Positions 55,484 through 64,000 of a stretch of DNA of 64,000 nucleotides are shown in pieces (the stretch's first letter is position 1; every line of letters starts with the position of its first letter). The position numbers and the translations under genes are program-made. Below the pieces are notes generated by a model. That model searched no databases. It had not been told where the DNA came from and was given only the letters and a program-made list of their open reading frames with translations. This stretch comes from Lichenihabitans psoromatis (GTDB lineage Bacteria > Pseudomonadota > Alphaproteobacteria > Rhizobiales > Beijerinckiaceae), in the NCBI RefSeq assembly GCF_004323635.1, contig NZ_CP036515.1, forward strand, positions 2,109,501 through 2,173,500, read 5' to 3'.

Positions 55484-56095
55484 AGCGGAGCGACTTCGCC
55501 GCGCGGCGTTGAGCTAGCGCCTGGAAATGAGGGCAGCATTAGCGCCCCGCACTGTCGGAGTTTCTCAAGCAGCTTCGTCGCACTTGCAGGCTTGCGGTGA
55601 TGGCCGGCAAGCGGTGAGAGAGAACGCCTTGTGATCGATATCTCGATGACGAACTTTGCTTCAAGGATCACGAGCCTCATCTCGTCCATAGGATTGCCGG
55701 CTTCGTGCAATTGAAAGCGGTCCAATCAGCCTGCGTGCTGGTGCCGTCAAAAGCCAGTATGCCCTTCGCGGGTGCCGCATGGACGATCACCGTCGTCGCG
55801 CTTCCCTTGCGAACAAAGGCTTTATCTGACATCGGCCCGCGCGGCTCGCTCGTGAACTGCTCAATGCCCCGCAAGCTGTCAAGTCTCACCGAAGCTGAGC
55901 TTCTGCCTCCTCGGCTAATGCGCCTGTATCACGATGCTTCGGCCGACGATTGCAGCGTCTGGTCGGCATCAGATGGCACGGTCCCATCCAGTCCCCGTAC
56001 GCCGGCTGTCGCTTTTCCTCGCTCGTAGATCACTGTCATACCGCTGAGATAGGATGCGATCAGGCTTTTCGACAATGAAGATTGGAGAGGCTATC
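55484..56095. other. Intergenic region with no supported gene
   Basis: Several short frames of 70-100 codons occur on both strands, but none shows a ribosome binding site, signal or recognisable domain. The promoter of the phosphatase gene presumably lies at its right end. Confidence 0.4.
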
Positions 56096-57667
56096 ATGAC
56101 CTTGAAAGCAATGACGCTGGCGCTGTTGGCTGGAATCATGGTCTGCGGTTCAGTGCAGGCAGCCCAAATCGAGCATGTTCTTTTGATCAGTGTCGATGGC
56201 CTTCATGCCCTCGATGTCGCCCGATACGTCCAAGACCACCCGACGTCAGCCTTGGCTGAATTGGCCAGCCATGGCACCACGTACAGCAACGCCAGCACGC
56301 CATCGTTGTCGGATTCATTCCCAGGTCTCTTGGCGCTGGTAACTGGCGGCTCTCCGGTGACGCATGAATTCTACTACGATGTCAGTTATTCGCGCAGCGT
56401 TTACAGCCCTAGCAACGTCGACTGCAGCGGAAAAGCCGGCAGCATGCTGGTTTTTGACGAGAGCATCGACGCGTATGATGCGGACCATATTTCCAAAAAC
56501 ATCATTGACCCGGCCGCGTTACCTCGCTTCCGCGATGGAAGCGGCAAATGCGTCGCGCTCTACCCGCACTCGGCTTTAAAGACAAACACGATATTTGAGG
56601 TGGTCAGGCAGAATGGCGGCCATACGGCCTGGGCCGACAAGCATCCGGCCTACGATCTCGTCAACGGCCCGTCCGGTAACGGAGTCGACGATCTTTACAC
56701 GCCGGAAATCACGAACTTTAACGGGATTGACGCGACCGCCAGCGTCGATTGCACAGTTCTGAACGATCAAGAAAAGGTCAAGGCCATCATCAATGAGATC
56801 CATGGCCTCCGCCACGACGGAACCGCCGGAGCTGGCGTCCCAACCGTGTTCGGTATGGATTTTCAGGCCGTGAGCGTCGGGCAGAAGCTGGCGAGCGACA
56901 ACAAGGACGGATCATGCGCACACAGCGGCCACACGGGCCAGCCAGGTGGTTATGCGGATGGGGCCGGTACGCCGACGGATGTACTCCGCTATGGCCTGGA
57001 GCAAACGGACACTGCCTTGGCCAGCATGATCAGCGAACTTAAGCAGCAAAAGCTCTACGACAGCACTCTATTCATCGTCAGCTCTAAGCACGGCCAATCG
57101 CCAATCAATCCCGTCAAGGTCAACAAGCCCGGCCATTTCGCCGATCTCGTGGCAGCTCTACCTGACGCCGGCTCGAATGCCGGAGCCCAGGCGCTCGCGT
57201 CGGCCGCAAAATGTGACAGTGGGCCGTGTGGTTTCGTGCAGGACGACGATGTCGCGCTAATATGGCTGGAGGACCAAAGCAAGTCTAAGGTCTTGGCCGA
57301 GTACCTTAATATCAATGCCAAGGCTCTGTTCATCGACCAAGTGCTCAGCGGCGACAATCTCCAGCTCACGTTCAACGACCCGCGGATCGATGGCCGCACG
57401 CCCGACGTCATCGTGCGTCCGACCCACGGCACCATCTACACGACGTCGAAGACCAAGAATGCAGAGCATGGCGGTTTGAGCTTCGAGGATACGAATGTGG
57501 CACTCATCGTGTCTAACCCCGGCATGACCGCGGCCGCGTCGAAGACACCGGTAGCGACCTCGCAAGTCGCACCGACGATCCTCAAGTCGCTTGGTATCTC
57601 ACCCGAGGCCTTAATGTCCGTCAAAATCGAACATACGCCTCTGCTGCCCGGACTTTCGAAAGACTGA
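56096..57667 (+). CDS. Secreted alkaline phosphatase-superfamily enzyme (phosphodiesterase/pyrophosphatase-like)
   Basis: A 523-residue exported hydrolase with signal peptide MTLKAMTLALLAGIMVCGS. The start at 56096 has GGAGAGG nine bases upstream. The N-terminal metal site is LLISVDGLHA, and the nucleophile region is TPSLSDSFPGLLALVTGG, as in the NPP-like branch of the superfamily. Later metal ligands appear in HGQSPINP and EHGGLSFED. Substrates of such enzymes are phosphate esters or nucleotide-type diesters. Several cysteines (VDCSGKAG, KCDSGPCG) suggest disulfides. It heads a group with the YncE-like protein and the ABC importer. Confidence 0.8.
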   Translation: MTLKAMTLALLAGIMVCGSVQAAQIEHVLLISVDGLHALDVARYVQDHPTSALAELASHGTTYSNASTPSLSDSFPGLLALVTGGSPVTHEFYYDVSYSRSVYSPSNVDCSGKAGSMLVFDESIDAYDADHISKNIIDPAALPRFRDGSGKCVALYPHSALKTNTIFEVVRQNGGHTAWADKHPAYDLVNGPSGNGVDDLYTPEITNFNGIDATASVDCTVLNDQEKVKAIINEIHGLRHDGTAGAGVPTVFGMDFQAVSVGQKLASDNKDGSCAHSGHTGQPGGYADGAGTPTDVLRYGLEQTDTALASMISELKQQKLYDSTLFIVSSKHGQSPINPVKVNKPGHFADLVAALPDAGSNAGAQALASAAKCDSGPCGFVQDDDVALIWLEDQSKSKVLAEYLNINAKALFIDQVLSGDNLQLTFNDPRIDGRTPDVIVRPTHGTIYTTSKTKNAEHGGLSFEDTNVALIVSNPGMTAAASKTPVATSQVAPTILKSLGISPEALMSVKIEHTPLLPGLSKD

Positions 57668-57810
57668 TCTTCGCTGCGTCACAGCAAAGGACGTCAACTT
57701 TCCGAATGTTTCGAGCGTGTTGAAAGCGGACTGAAAGCTGAGCCGATTAGTCTGCTCGCAACATCGACGCTGCTGGATCAACCGGCTGCCGTTTTTCGGG
57801 AGAGAACCGC

Positions 57811-58887
57811 ATGAGGACCGCAGTGGTCTTGGCGCTGTTGAGTACAGCCGCCGTGTTGCCGGCATCGCTGGCCGTTGCTCAGGATGGCTGGCATCTCAAA
57901 TCCGCCACCACGATCGACGGCAAAGCGTCGGGCTGGGATTATGTGTCATTCGATGCCGTTGCGAACCACGTGTTCCTGGGCCACCGCAAGGAAGGTCTGC
58001 AGGTCTTCGATCCCGCGACCCATACGGTCGTCAAGGTCATCGATGGTACCGCGGAGGCAAGCTCGAACGGCGCCGTTATCATCCCTGACCTTGATCTCGG
58101 GCTGTCCAACAACGAGAACGGCACCATCATCCCATTCAAGCTCTCGACCCTAGACGCGAAACCGCCGGTCAAGGTGGGCGAGGATCTCGATACCAGCCAT
58201 TTCGACCCGGTCGGCAAGCGGCTGGTAGTGAACCTCGCTGGCGGCAAAGATGGGACCGACCTGGTGATGCTCGATCCCACCACCATGAAGGACGTTGGCC
58301 ACTTGCACGTCCCCAGCCATAAGGTCGAGGGGGCCGATAGTGACGGCACGGCGTTCTTCCTCGCCGCCCAGGATCTCGACAAGATCTACAAAATCGATAC
58401 GGCGGGCAGCGAAGTGCTGGCCGAGATCGATGTCGCGACCCTCTGCGGCCAGCCGACCTCCATCGCGGCCGATGTGGCCGACGACAGGGTATTCGTCGGC
58501 TGCCGGGGTCGAGGTACTGTCAAGCCGTCTTTGATCGTGCTGGATGGGGCGAAGGGTTCGGTCGTCTATAGCGCGGAGATCGGCGCCGGTACCGACAGCC
58601 TGGCCTACGACCCCACGTTGAAGCGCATATTTTCGACCAATGGCCTCGGCGCCAACCTGAACGTCTTCGCGCAACAGGATGCCGATACTTACAAGCCGGA
58701 GGAGACGCTCGGCACCCGCGCTTTCGTTCGCACCATGGCGATGGATCACAAAACCGGCACGATCTACGCCGTCACGGCCGAAGGGTCGGCGGACCCCACC
58801 AAGAAGATCCTGACCAGCGTTTCGCCATTCTACCCGAACACCTTCTACCCCAATACGTTCACGGTGCTGGCCTACGGCAAGAACTAG
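57811..58887 (+). CDS. YncE-like beta-propeller protein, periplasmic
   Basis: A 358-residue exported protein (signal MRTAVVLALLSTAAVLPASL) of YVTN/YncE beta-propeller type. Blade repeats are visible, such as HVFLGHRKEGLQVFDPATH and RIFSTNGLGANLNVFAQQ. The C-terminus has a tandem YPNTFYPNTF. These proteins bind ligands or partner proteins in the periplasm. Just upstream of the solute-binding gene, it may assist that importer. Confidence 0.8.
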   Translation: MRTAVVLALLSTAAVLPASLAVAQDGWHLKSATTIDGKASGWDYVSFDAVANHVFLGHRKEGLQVFDPATHTVVKVIDGTAEASSNGAVIIPDLDLGLSNNENGTIIPFKLSTLDAKPPVKVGEDLDTSHFDPVGKRLVVNLAGGKDGTDLVMLDPTTMKDVGHLHVPSHKVEGADSDGTAFFLAAQDLDKIYKIDTAGSEVLAEIDVATLCGQPTSIAADVADDRVFVGCRGRGTVKPSLIVLDGAKGSVVYSAEIGAGTDSLAYDPTLKRIFSTNGLGANLNVFAQQDADTYKPEETLGTRAFVRTMAMDHKTGTIYAVTAEGSADPTKKILTSVSPFYPNTFYPNTFTVLAYGKN

Positions 58888-58909
58888 AAACCTCGGGGAG
58901 AGTGACGAC

Positions 58910-59914
58910 ATGCTCAACACCAAGCAACGTCTGCAGCTCGTGACCGTAGCGGTCGCGTTGTGCGGTTCGCCGGCCGCATATGCTGCCGATAAGATCAGCA
59001 TCATCGTGGGCGGCATGGAAAAACAAATCTACCTGCCGCCGGTCCTGTGTGAACGGCTGGGCTTCTTTAAGGAGCAGGGGCTCGACGTCGACCTCGTGAA
59101 CAGCCGCGCTGGGGTCGAGGCCGAGAACGAGTTGCTGGCCGGGGCCGTCCAGGGCGTCGTCGGCTTCTACGATCATACGATCGACTTGCAGGCCAAGGGA
59201 AAATCGATCGTGTCGGTGGTGCAATTCAGCCAAGCGCCCGGCGAAGTCGAGATGCTGTCGACCAAGAGCGCCGCGTCGGTGAAAGGGCCTGCGGACCTCA
59301 AAGGAGCGACGCTCGGCGTCACAGGCCTCGGCTCGTCGACCGATTTCCTCACCCGCTTCATCGTCTCGCGGGCCGGGCTCAAGGCCGGCGACTACAGCCT
59401 GCTGCCGGTCGGGGCCGGCAACACGTTCATAGCCGCCATGAAGCAGGACCAGATCCAGGCCGGGATGACGACCGAGCCGACCGTCAGCCAGCTCGTCAAA
59501 CGCGGCGAAGCCCAGGTCCTGATCGACCTCCGCACCCCGGACAAGACTGCCGAGGCGCTCGGCGGCCCCTATCCGGCCGCGTCCTTCTACGTGCAGTCGG
59601 CGTGGCTCGACGGCCATAAGGACGAGGCGCAGAAGCTCGCTAACGCTCTGGTGAAAACGCTGCACTGGATGCATGACCACAGCGCGGCCGAGATCGCGGA
59701 GCAGATGCCGAAGGACTATTACGTCGGCGACAAAGCGCTCTACGTGCAGGGGCTTGCCGACGGCAAAGCGATGTTCACCACCGATGGCCGGATGCCGGCG
59801 AATGGGCCCGAGACGGTGCTCAAGGTGCTGCAGAGCTTTTCCAAGAATGTGCAAGGCAAGTCGGTCGATCTCGCCAAGACCTACACGAGCGCCTATGTGG
59901 ACGCCGCCAAGTGA
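58910..59914 (+). CDS. NitT/TauT-type ABC transporter substrate-binding protein
   Basis: A 334-residue binding protein with a signal peptide (LVTVAVALCGSPAAYA). The fold markers YLPPVLCERLGFFKEQGLDVDLV and GVTGLGSSTDFLTRFI are typical of the SsuA/TauA/ThiY-like group, which bind sulfonates, nitrate, or pyrimidines. The ligand is not apparent. It starts 22 bases after the propeller gene and overlaps the ATPase gene by four bases. Confidence 0.88.
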   Translation: MLNTKQRLQLVTVAVALCGSPAAYAADKISIIVGGMEKQIYLPPVLCERLGFFKEQGLDVDLVNSRAGVEAENELLAGAVQGVVGFYDHTIDLQAKGKSIVSVVQFSQAPGEVEMLSTKSAASVKGPADLKGATLGVTGLGSSTDFLTRFIVSRAGLKAGDYSLLPVGAGNTFIAAMKQDQIQAGMTTEPTVSQLVKRGEAQVLIDLRTPDKTAEALGGPYPAASFYVQSAWLDGHKDEAQKLANALVKTLHWMHDHSAAEIAEQMPKDYYVGDKALYVQGLADGKAMFTTDGRMPANGPETVLKVLQSFSKNVQGKSVDLAKTYTSAYVDAAK

Positions 59915-60723
59915 GCGGCGCCACCCCGGCTATCGAACTCATCGACGTTACGCGCCGGTTCGTCACCCCTGACGCCAAGGTGATGACGGCGCTGCGGGAC
60001 TTCTCGATGACGGTCGCGCCGGGCGAATTCACTTGCGTGGTCGGCCCCACCGGCTGCGGTAAGTCGACGACGCTCAACCTCGTCACCGGGCTGGCGCGGC
60101 CCAATCAGGGTGAGGTTCGCTTGTTCGGCAAGCCGGTGACCGGCATCAGCCGCGACATCGGCTTCGTGTTCCAGGCCGATGCGCTGTTTCCCTGGCGTAG
60201 CGTGCTCGACAATGTCGCGGCCGGGCCGATGTTTCGCGGCGCCGGAAATGCCGAGGCGCACGACAAAGCACGCGATTGGATCGCCCGCGTCGGCCTTTCT
60301 CGTTTCGAGAAGCACTATCCGCATCAGCTGTCGGGCGGCATGCGCAAGCGCGTCGCCCTCGCCCAGACCTTTATCAATCAGCCCAAAATCCTGCTGTTGG
60401 ACGAGCCCTTCAGCGCGCTCGACATCCAGACCCGAACGCTAATGCAGGACGAATTGCTCGGCCTCTGGTCAGATGCCGGCGCTTCCGTGATTTTCGTGAC
60501 GCATGATCTCGAAGAGGCGATCGCATTGGCCGACAAGGTCTACGTGTTGACCGCTGGCCCCGCGACCGTGAAGGCGGTCTACACGATCGACCTGCCGCGC
60601 CCTCGCGTGACGGCCGAGATCCGCTACGACCCCGCCTTTATCGACTATGCCCGCACCATTTGGGGCGACTTGCGCGAAGAAGTGCAGCGCAGCCACAACC
60701 AGGCCTCTGCGGCCGCCGCCTGA
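59911..60723 (+). CDS. NitT/TauT-type ABC transporter ATP-binding protein
   Basis: A 270-residue ATPase of the SsuB/TauB class with a GTG start that overlaps the binding-protein stop. Walker A GPTGCGKST, Q-loop VFQADALFPWRSV, signature LSGGMRKRVALAQ, Walker B ILLLDEPFSALD, switch His in VTHDLEEA. It powers the permease at 60733. Confidence 0.92.
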   Translation: MSGATPAIELIDVTRRFVTPDAKVMTALRDFSMTVAPGEFTCVVGPTGCGKSTTLNLVTGLARPNQGEVRLFGKPVTGISRDIGFVFQADALFPWRSVLDNVAAGPMFRGAGNAEAHDKARDWIARVGLSRFEKHYPHQLSGGMRKRVALAQTFINQPKILLLDEPFSALDIQTRTLMQDELLGLWSDAGASVIFVTHDLEEAIALADKVYVLTAGPATVKAVYTIDLPRPRVTAEIRYDPAFIDYARTIWGDLREEVQRSHNQASAAAA

Positions 60724-60732
60724 GGAGCATCC

Positions 60733-61602
60733 ATGACGGTCATCGGTCAGACGCTCGACCCGCCCGCCACCCTGACCAGCCCGTCGACCCTCGAGATCGC
60801 GGCCCGACACGCCTCGCGCCAGCGGAGCCAGATTGTGATCACGGCTCGCATTGCGATCCTGGTCGTCGTCCTCGGCGGCTGGGAACTCGGCACGCGCTTT
60901 GGTCTGATCGACCCCTTCTTTTTCGCAAGCCCGTCCGGCATCGCCGACCAGGTCTGGATCTGGATTACCGAAGGCACATCACAGGGGCCGCTGTGGGAGC
61001 AGATCCTGGTGACGATGGAAGAGACCCTGCTCGGCTTCTTCATCGGTGCGGTCGGCGGCATCGTCTGCGGCATCGTTCTCGGCCGTAACAAGCTGCTGGC
61101 CGACATCTTCTCGACCTACATCAAGGTCGCCAATTCGATTCCCCGTGTGGTGCTCGGTTCCATTTTCATCATCGCGCTAGGGCTCGGGATGGCGTCGAAG
61201 GTGGCACTGGCGGTCGTCATGGTGTTCTTCGTGGTTTTCGCCAATGCGTTCCAAGGTGTGCGCGAAGCCGACCGCGCCATGATCGCCAATGCCCAGATCC
61301 TCGGTGCATCGCCGTTTCAGATCACCCGGGCCGTTATCGTCCCATCGGCCATGAGTTGGATCCTGGCCAGCTTGCACGTCAGCTTCGGCTTCGCGCTGGT
61401 GGGTGCCGTGGTGGGCGAGTTTCTGGGCGCCAAGAAGGGCGTCGGCCTGTTGATCTCGACCGCGCAGGGCAGTTTCAACGCCAATGGTGTGTTTGCCGCG
61501 ATGGTGATCCTGGCTGTCCTCGCGCTCGTGGTCGAGGGGATCATCACGATCGTCGAGAATAGACTGGTGAAGTGGCGGCCAGTTCCGTTCGACAGCCATT
61601 GA
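60733..61602 (+). CDS. NitT/TauT-type ABC transporter permease
   Basis: A 289-residue permease with about six helices, SsuC/TauC type. The EAA loop is MIANAQILGASPFQITRAVIVPSAM. It closes the importer operon, 9 bases after the ATPase, and ends 20 bases before the convergent kinase gene. Confidence 0.9.
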   Translation: MTVIGQTLDPPATLTSPSTLEIAARHASRQRSQIVITARIAILVVVLGGWELGTRFGLIDPFFFASPSGIADQVWIWITEGTSQGPLWEQILVTMEETLLGFFIGAVGGIVCGIVLGRNKLLADIFSTYIKVANSIPRVVLGSIFIIALGLGMASKVALAVVMVFFVVFANAFQGVREADRAMIANAQILGASPFQITRAVIVPSAMSWILASLHVSFGFALVGAVVGEFLGAKKGVGLLISTAQGSFNANGVFAAMVILAVLALVVEGIITIVENRLVKWRPVPFDSH

Positions 61603-61622
61603 GGGCGCCGCGCCGCTGACGA

Positions 61623-62990
61623 TCACGCCGCAGGCAGGCGCACTTCAACCACGAGGCCGCCGCCCTCCATTCTGCGCGCCAGCACGGTTCCCCCAGCCGC
61701 GGTCGCGACCTCCCTCACGATCGCGAGGCCGAGGCCACTGCCTTCGGCCTGCGTATCGGGTGCGCGATAGAAGCGTTCGAAGATCCGCTCCCATTCGGAC
61801 GGAGGCAGACCCGGGCCATTATCCTGCACCGAGCAGAGCGCGGTCTCGCCATCCCGCCGCACCACGACGGTTACGGTGCTTCCCTTGGGGCAATAGCGCA
61901 GGGCGTTGTCGACAAGATTGACCAGCAGTTCGGCCAGCATCGTCGCGTCGCCGCGCACGGTGGCGCTCGTCGCCTCGTCGAGGCCGAGATCGATCCCCTT
62001 GGCGAGCGCGCCTTCGGCGACATCGTCCAGAACGCGGCGCGCCATGGTGCCGAGATCGACCAGATCGCTCCGCGCGCGACGGCTTCCCGGCTCGGCGCGC
62101 GACAGGGTCAGCAATTGGCCGGAGAGGCGCGACATCTGTTGAGTGCTGGCCTGAATGGCCGCCAAGGCGGCGTCCTGCTCTGCGGTACCAAGCTGGCGAC
62201 GCGCATAGGTGGCCTGAACGTTGAGCAGCGTCAGCGGCGTTCGCAACTGATGCGCTGCGTTGGTGACAAAACGGTGCTGCGCCGCAAGCTGGCGCTGTAC
62301 CCGCTCGATTTGCCGGTTCAGAGCGGCGACCAACGGCTGCAACTCGGCCTGCACGGCGCCGGCTTCGAGCGGCTCGAGGCTTGTACTCGGCCGGGCCAGA
62401 ACCGCATCGCGCAGGCGAAGCAGTGGGGCCAGACCCCGTCTGAGGCCGAGCAGCATGAAGAGGCCAGCCGCCACGATGAGCGCGAGCTGTTGTCCGAAGC
62501 CAATGGCCCATAAGTGCAACAGCAGCGCATTCCGGCTGTTCAGGGTCGTGCCCAGCACGACCGTCACCGAGGCCCGCAGACCTGGCCCGGCGATGGGATG
62601 ATCCAACATCAGCAGCCGCAACGGTCGGTCGCGGTAGACGACTTCCTTCGCGGCGGACCCGCTGCTTGGTTCGATCTTGCTCCAACGCGGCAGGTCGGCT
62701 GTTCCGGCGAGCAGGCGCCCCGCGCCATCCATCACGGCGTAGTAGACGAAATCACCCGATCCGGTATCGAACATCTCCAGCGCCGCGGGCGGCACCACCA
62801 CCTGAATGAGATCGTCTTCGACGGTGGCTTGTTCGGCGATCGACCGAGCCGAGGCCGCAAGCGTGCGATCGGTCACGAGGTCGGCGGCGGCGCGCGCACT
62901 GATCCAGCTCGCGGTGGCGTTCAGGGCGGCGAGCAGCAGCAGGGGGACGAGAACCCAGCCGAGAAGCTGAGCGCGCAGACTATGACGCAT
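61623..62990 (-). CDS. Sensor histidine kinase, TctE/QseC-like
   Basis: A 455-residue membrane kinase. Helix one is LLGWVLVPLLLLAALNATAS, a sensor domain of about 120 residues follows, then helix two (LALIVAAGLFMLLGL). H-box FVTNAAHQLRTPLTLL, N-box NLVDNALRYCPKG, DNGPGLPP and GSGLGLAI follow. The start at 62990 overlaps the regulator stop region by 11 bases; upstream codons in frame are not protein-like. It faces the importer operon and could control it. Confidence 0.9.
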   Translation of the reverse strand: MRHSLRAQLLGWVLVPLLLLAALNATASWISARAAADLVTDRTLAASARSIAEQATVEDDLIQVVVPPAALEMFDTGSGDFVYYAVMDGAGRLLAGTADLPRWSKIEPSSGSAAKEVVYRDRPLRLLMLDHPIAGPGLRASVTVVLGTTLNSRNALLLHLWAIGFGQQLALIVAAGLFMLLGLRRGLAPLLRLRDAVLARPSTSLEPLEAGAVQAELQPLVAALNRQIERVQRQLAAQHRFVTNAAHQLRTPLTLLNVQATYARRQLGTAEQDAALAAIQASTQQMSRLSGQLLTLSRAEPGSRRARSDLVDLGTMARRVLDDVAEGALAKGIDLGLDEATSATVRGDATMLAELLVNLVDNALRYCPKGSTVTVVVRRDGETALCSVQDNGPGLPPSEWERIFERFYRAPDTQAEGSGLGLAIVREVATAAGGTVLARRMEGGGLVVEVRLPAA

Positions 62991-63651
62991 CGTCGCGGAG
63001 CAGATACCCGACGCCGCGCAACGTTGCGATCGTGACCGTGCTGCCGTCCAGCTTCTTGCGAAGGCGATGGACATAAATCTCGATCGCGCTCGGGTCAGCG
63101 TTATCGTCGAAGCCGAACACGGCTTCGGCCAACACGGTCTTGCTTTGAGTTCGACCCGGCCGGCGCATCAGGGCCGCCAGAACGGCATGTTCCCGCGGTG
63201 TCAGTGCGAGAGGAAGCCCTGCGAGCGTGAAGGTTCGGCTGCTGGTTTCTAAAATCAGGTCACCGCAGCTCTGGAGGGGCGTCGGCCGCCCATCGGCACG
63301 GCGCAATTGCGCCCGGATCCGCGCCTCGAGCTCAGCGACCTCGAACGGCTTGACGAGATAATCGTCGGCGCCTTCGTCGAGCCCGCGTACCCGGCCGTTT
63401 AGGCTGGCATTGGCGGTCAGCAGAATCACCGGCACCGTGCCGCCCCGCGCCCGCAGCCGGCGCAGCACGTCGAGCCCATCGAGGCGGGGCAGCGCCAGGT
63501 CGAGGATCACGAGATCGTAGGCCGCGAGTTGGAGCAGATCGTCGGCTTCTTCGCCGTCATAGGCCAGATCGACTGCGTAGCCGTCGTTCCGAAGGACTTT
63601 GGCGAGCCAAGTCGACAGGTCCCGGCTATCCTCGACAAGCAGGATGCGCAA
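62980..63651 (-). CDS. Response regulator, OmpR family (TctD-like)
   Basis: A 223-residue regulator: receiver with VEDSRDL, Asp in VILDLALP and Lys in VKPFE; winged helix ending TLRGVGYLL. TctD-type systems commonly respond to carboxylates and control transport genes, and this pair is next to a transporter, though on the opposite strand. The gene overlaps the kinase start. Confidence 0.9.
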   Translation of the reverse strand: MRILLVEDSRDLSTWLAKVLRNDGYAVDLAYDGEEADDLLQLAAYDLVILDLALPRLDGLDVLRRLRARGGTVPVILLTANASLNGRVRGLDEGADDYLVKPFEVAELEARIRAQLRRADGRPTPLQSCGDLILETSSRTFTLAGLPLALTPREHAVLAALMRRPGRTQSKTVLAEAVFGFDDNADPSAIEIYVHRLRKKLDGSTVTIATLRGVGYLLRDDAS

Positions 63652-63829
63652 CGATTGGACCTCCAGCCCGGGGTTCTGGCTGACCCTGCAGTCGAGCCGT
63701 GTCTCTCACACTAGCGTATATCGGTGAAAGAGGGCTCTCCAAACATACAGTTAGAAACGGGACGTTTGCATTCGGCTAATGCGCCATGCGAAAATGGTAG
63801 GTTTCGGTAACATCGTTCCGCTCAATGAC

Positions 63830-64000
63830 ATGAAGAAAGTTAGGGCGGTGATCTAAGCGCTGATTTGTGGCGTTACCGCGGGATTATTCCTCGATGCCAT
63901 CACCGCCAGGCGAGGCGCCGAGCAGGACGTGATCAACGCAAGAAAGGTGGCAAAGGTGAAGAGCACACCCGACGTGAAATGTTTGGTTTCGCCCGGCAGG
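63830..64000 (+). pseudogene. Possible gene start with an in-frame stop, running off the window
   Basis: An ATG at 63830 reads MKKVRAVI, then a TAA, then continues open to the window end with ALICGVTAGLFLDAITARRG and on. Joined, this resembles a signal peptide and mature protein. A minus-strand frame (from the edge to a stop at 63853) is equally open, so the call is weak. The rest of the 349-base stretch after 63651 shows no other gene. Confidence 0.25.

Noticed and set aside
55677..56028. Short frames on both strands before the phosphatase gene
   Set aside because: They overlap each other and lack any recognisable motif or translation signal.

Overview
The window is GC-rich, densely coded bacterial chromosome from an alphaproteobacterium, most likely of the order Hyphomicrobiales (Rhizobiales). 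The evidence is a bacteriophytochrome with an HWE-type kinase, a Kup potassium transporter, a MaeB-type malic enzyme, an aroA-cmk pair, many GTG/TTG starts and extensive ATGA-type gene overlaps. I cannot name a genus from sequence alone.

Layout. 1-24.8 kb looks like stable core: aroA (3' part) and cmk, a DapA-family lyase, a UbiH-type monooxygenase divergent from a XerC-type recombinase, an L,D-transpeptidase, a surface-polysaccharide group (flippase, TPR-glycosyltransferase, FkbM methyltransferase), a light-sensing pair (heme oxygenase bphO and phytochrome bphP), a ChaA-type cation exchanger, an MFS transporter, kup, a PhoP/PhoQ-like two-component system next to a Pro/Gly-rich secreted protein, and maeB coupled to a putative RNase H-fold protein.

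25.05-50.8 kb is accessory DNA. It starts at a tRNA-Gln(CTG) gene followed directly by a tyrosine integrase and a KfrA-like protein with five direct repeats upstream. Next is an amine/amino-acid catabolic cassette (GhrA-like reductase, Lrp regulator, class III aminotransferase, polar amino-acid ABC transporter, FAD oxidase, cupin, aldehyde dehydrogenase). It is visibly decaying: the solute-binding protein is frameshifted, one permease is split by an IS3-family element, and a second cupin copy is a remnant. Related GC-rich repeat blocks lie on both sides of the cassette. Beyond it are a frameshifted mobile-element gene, an in-frame chimera of an ADP-ribosylglycohydrolase start with a DUF1007 end, two unknown envelope proteins, an XRE regulator, and a metal-handling block (NicO/RcnA-type exporter, DUF1007, cytochrome b561, DUF305, copper P-type ATPase, CueR-like regulator, and the C-terminal stub of a CusA-type pump).

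50.7-64 kb returns to envelope and nutrient functions: a second OmpR-family two-component system with a PAP2 phosphatase and a COG4705 membrane protein, several small secreted proteins, then a secreted alkaline-phosphatase-superfamily enzyme, a YncE-like beta-propeller and a NitT/TauT-type ABC importer that converge on a third two-component system.

No rRNA genes or CRISPR arrays were seen. The points most worth checking are the ADP-ribosylglycohydrolase/DUF1007 chimera, the kfrA-linked repeats, the CueR homologue lacking one metal-binding cysteine, the pattern of lesions in the catabolic cassette, and the uncharacterised secreted/membrane pair at 40.9-42.7 kb.
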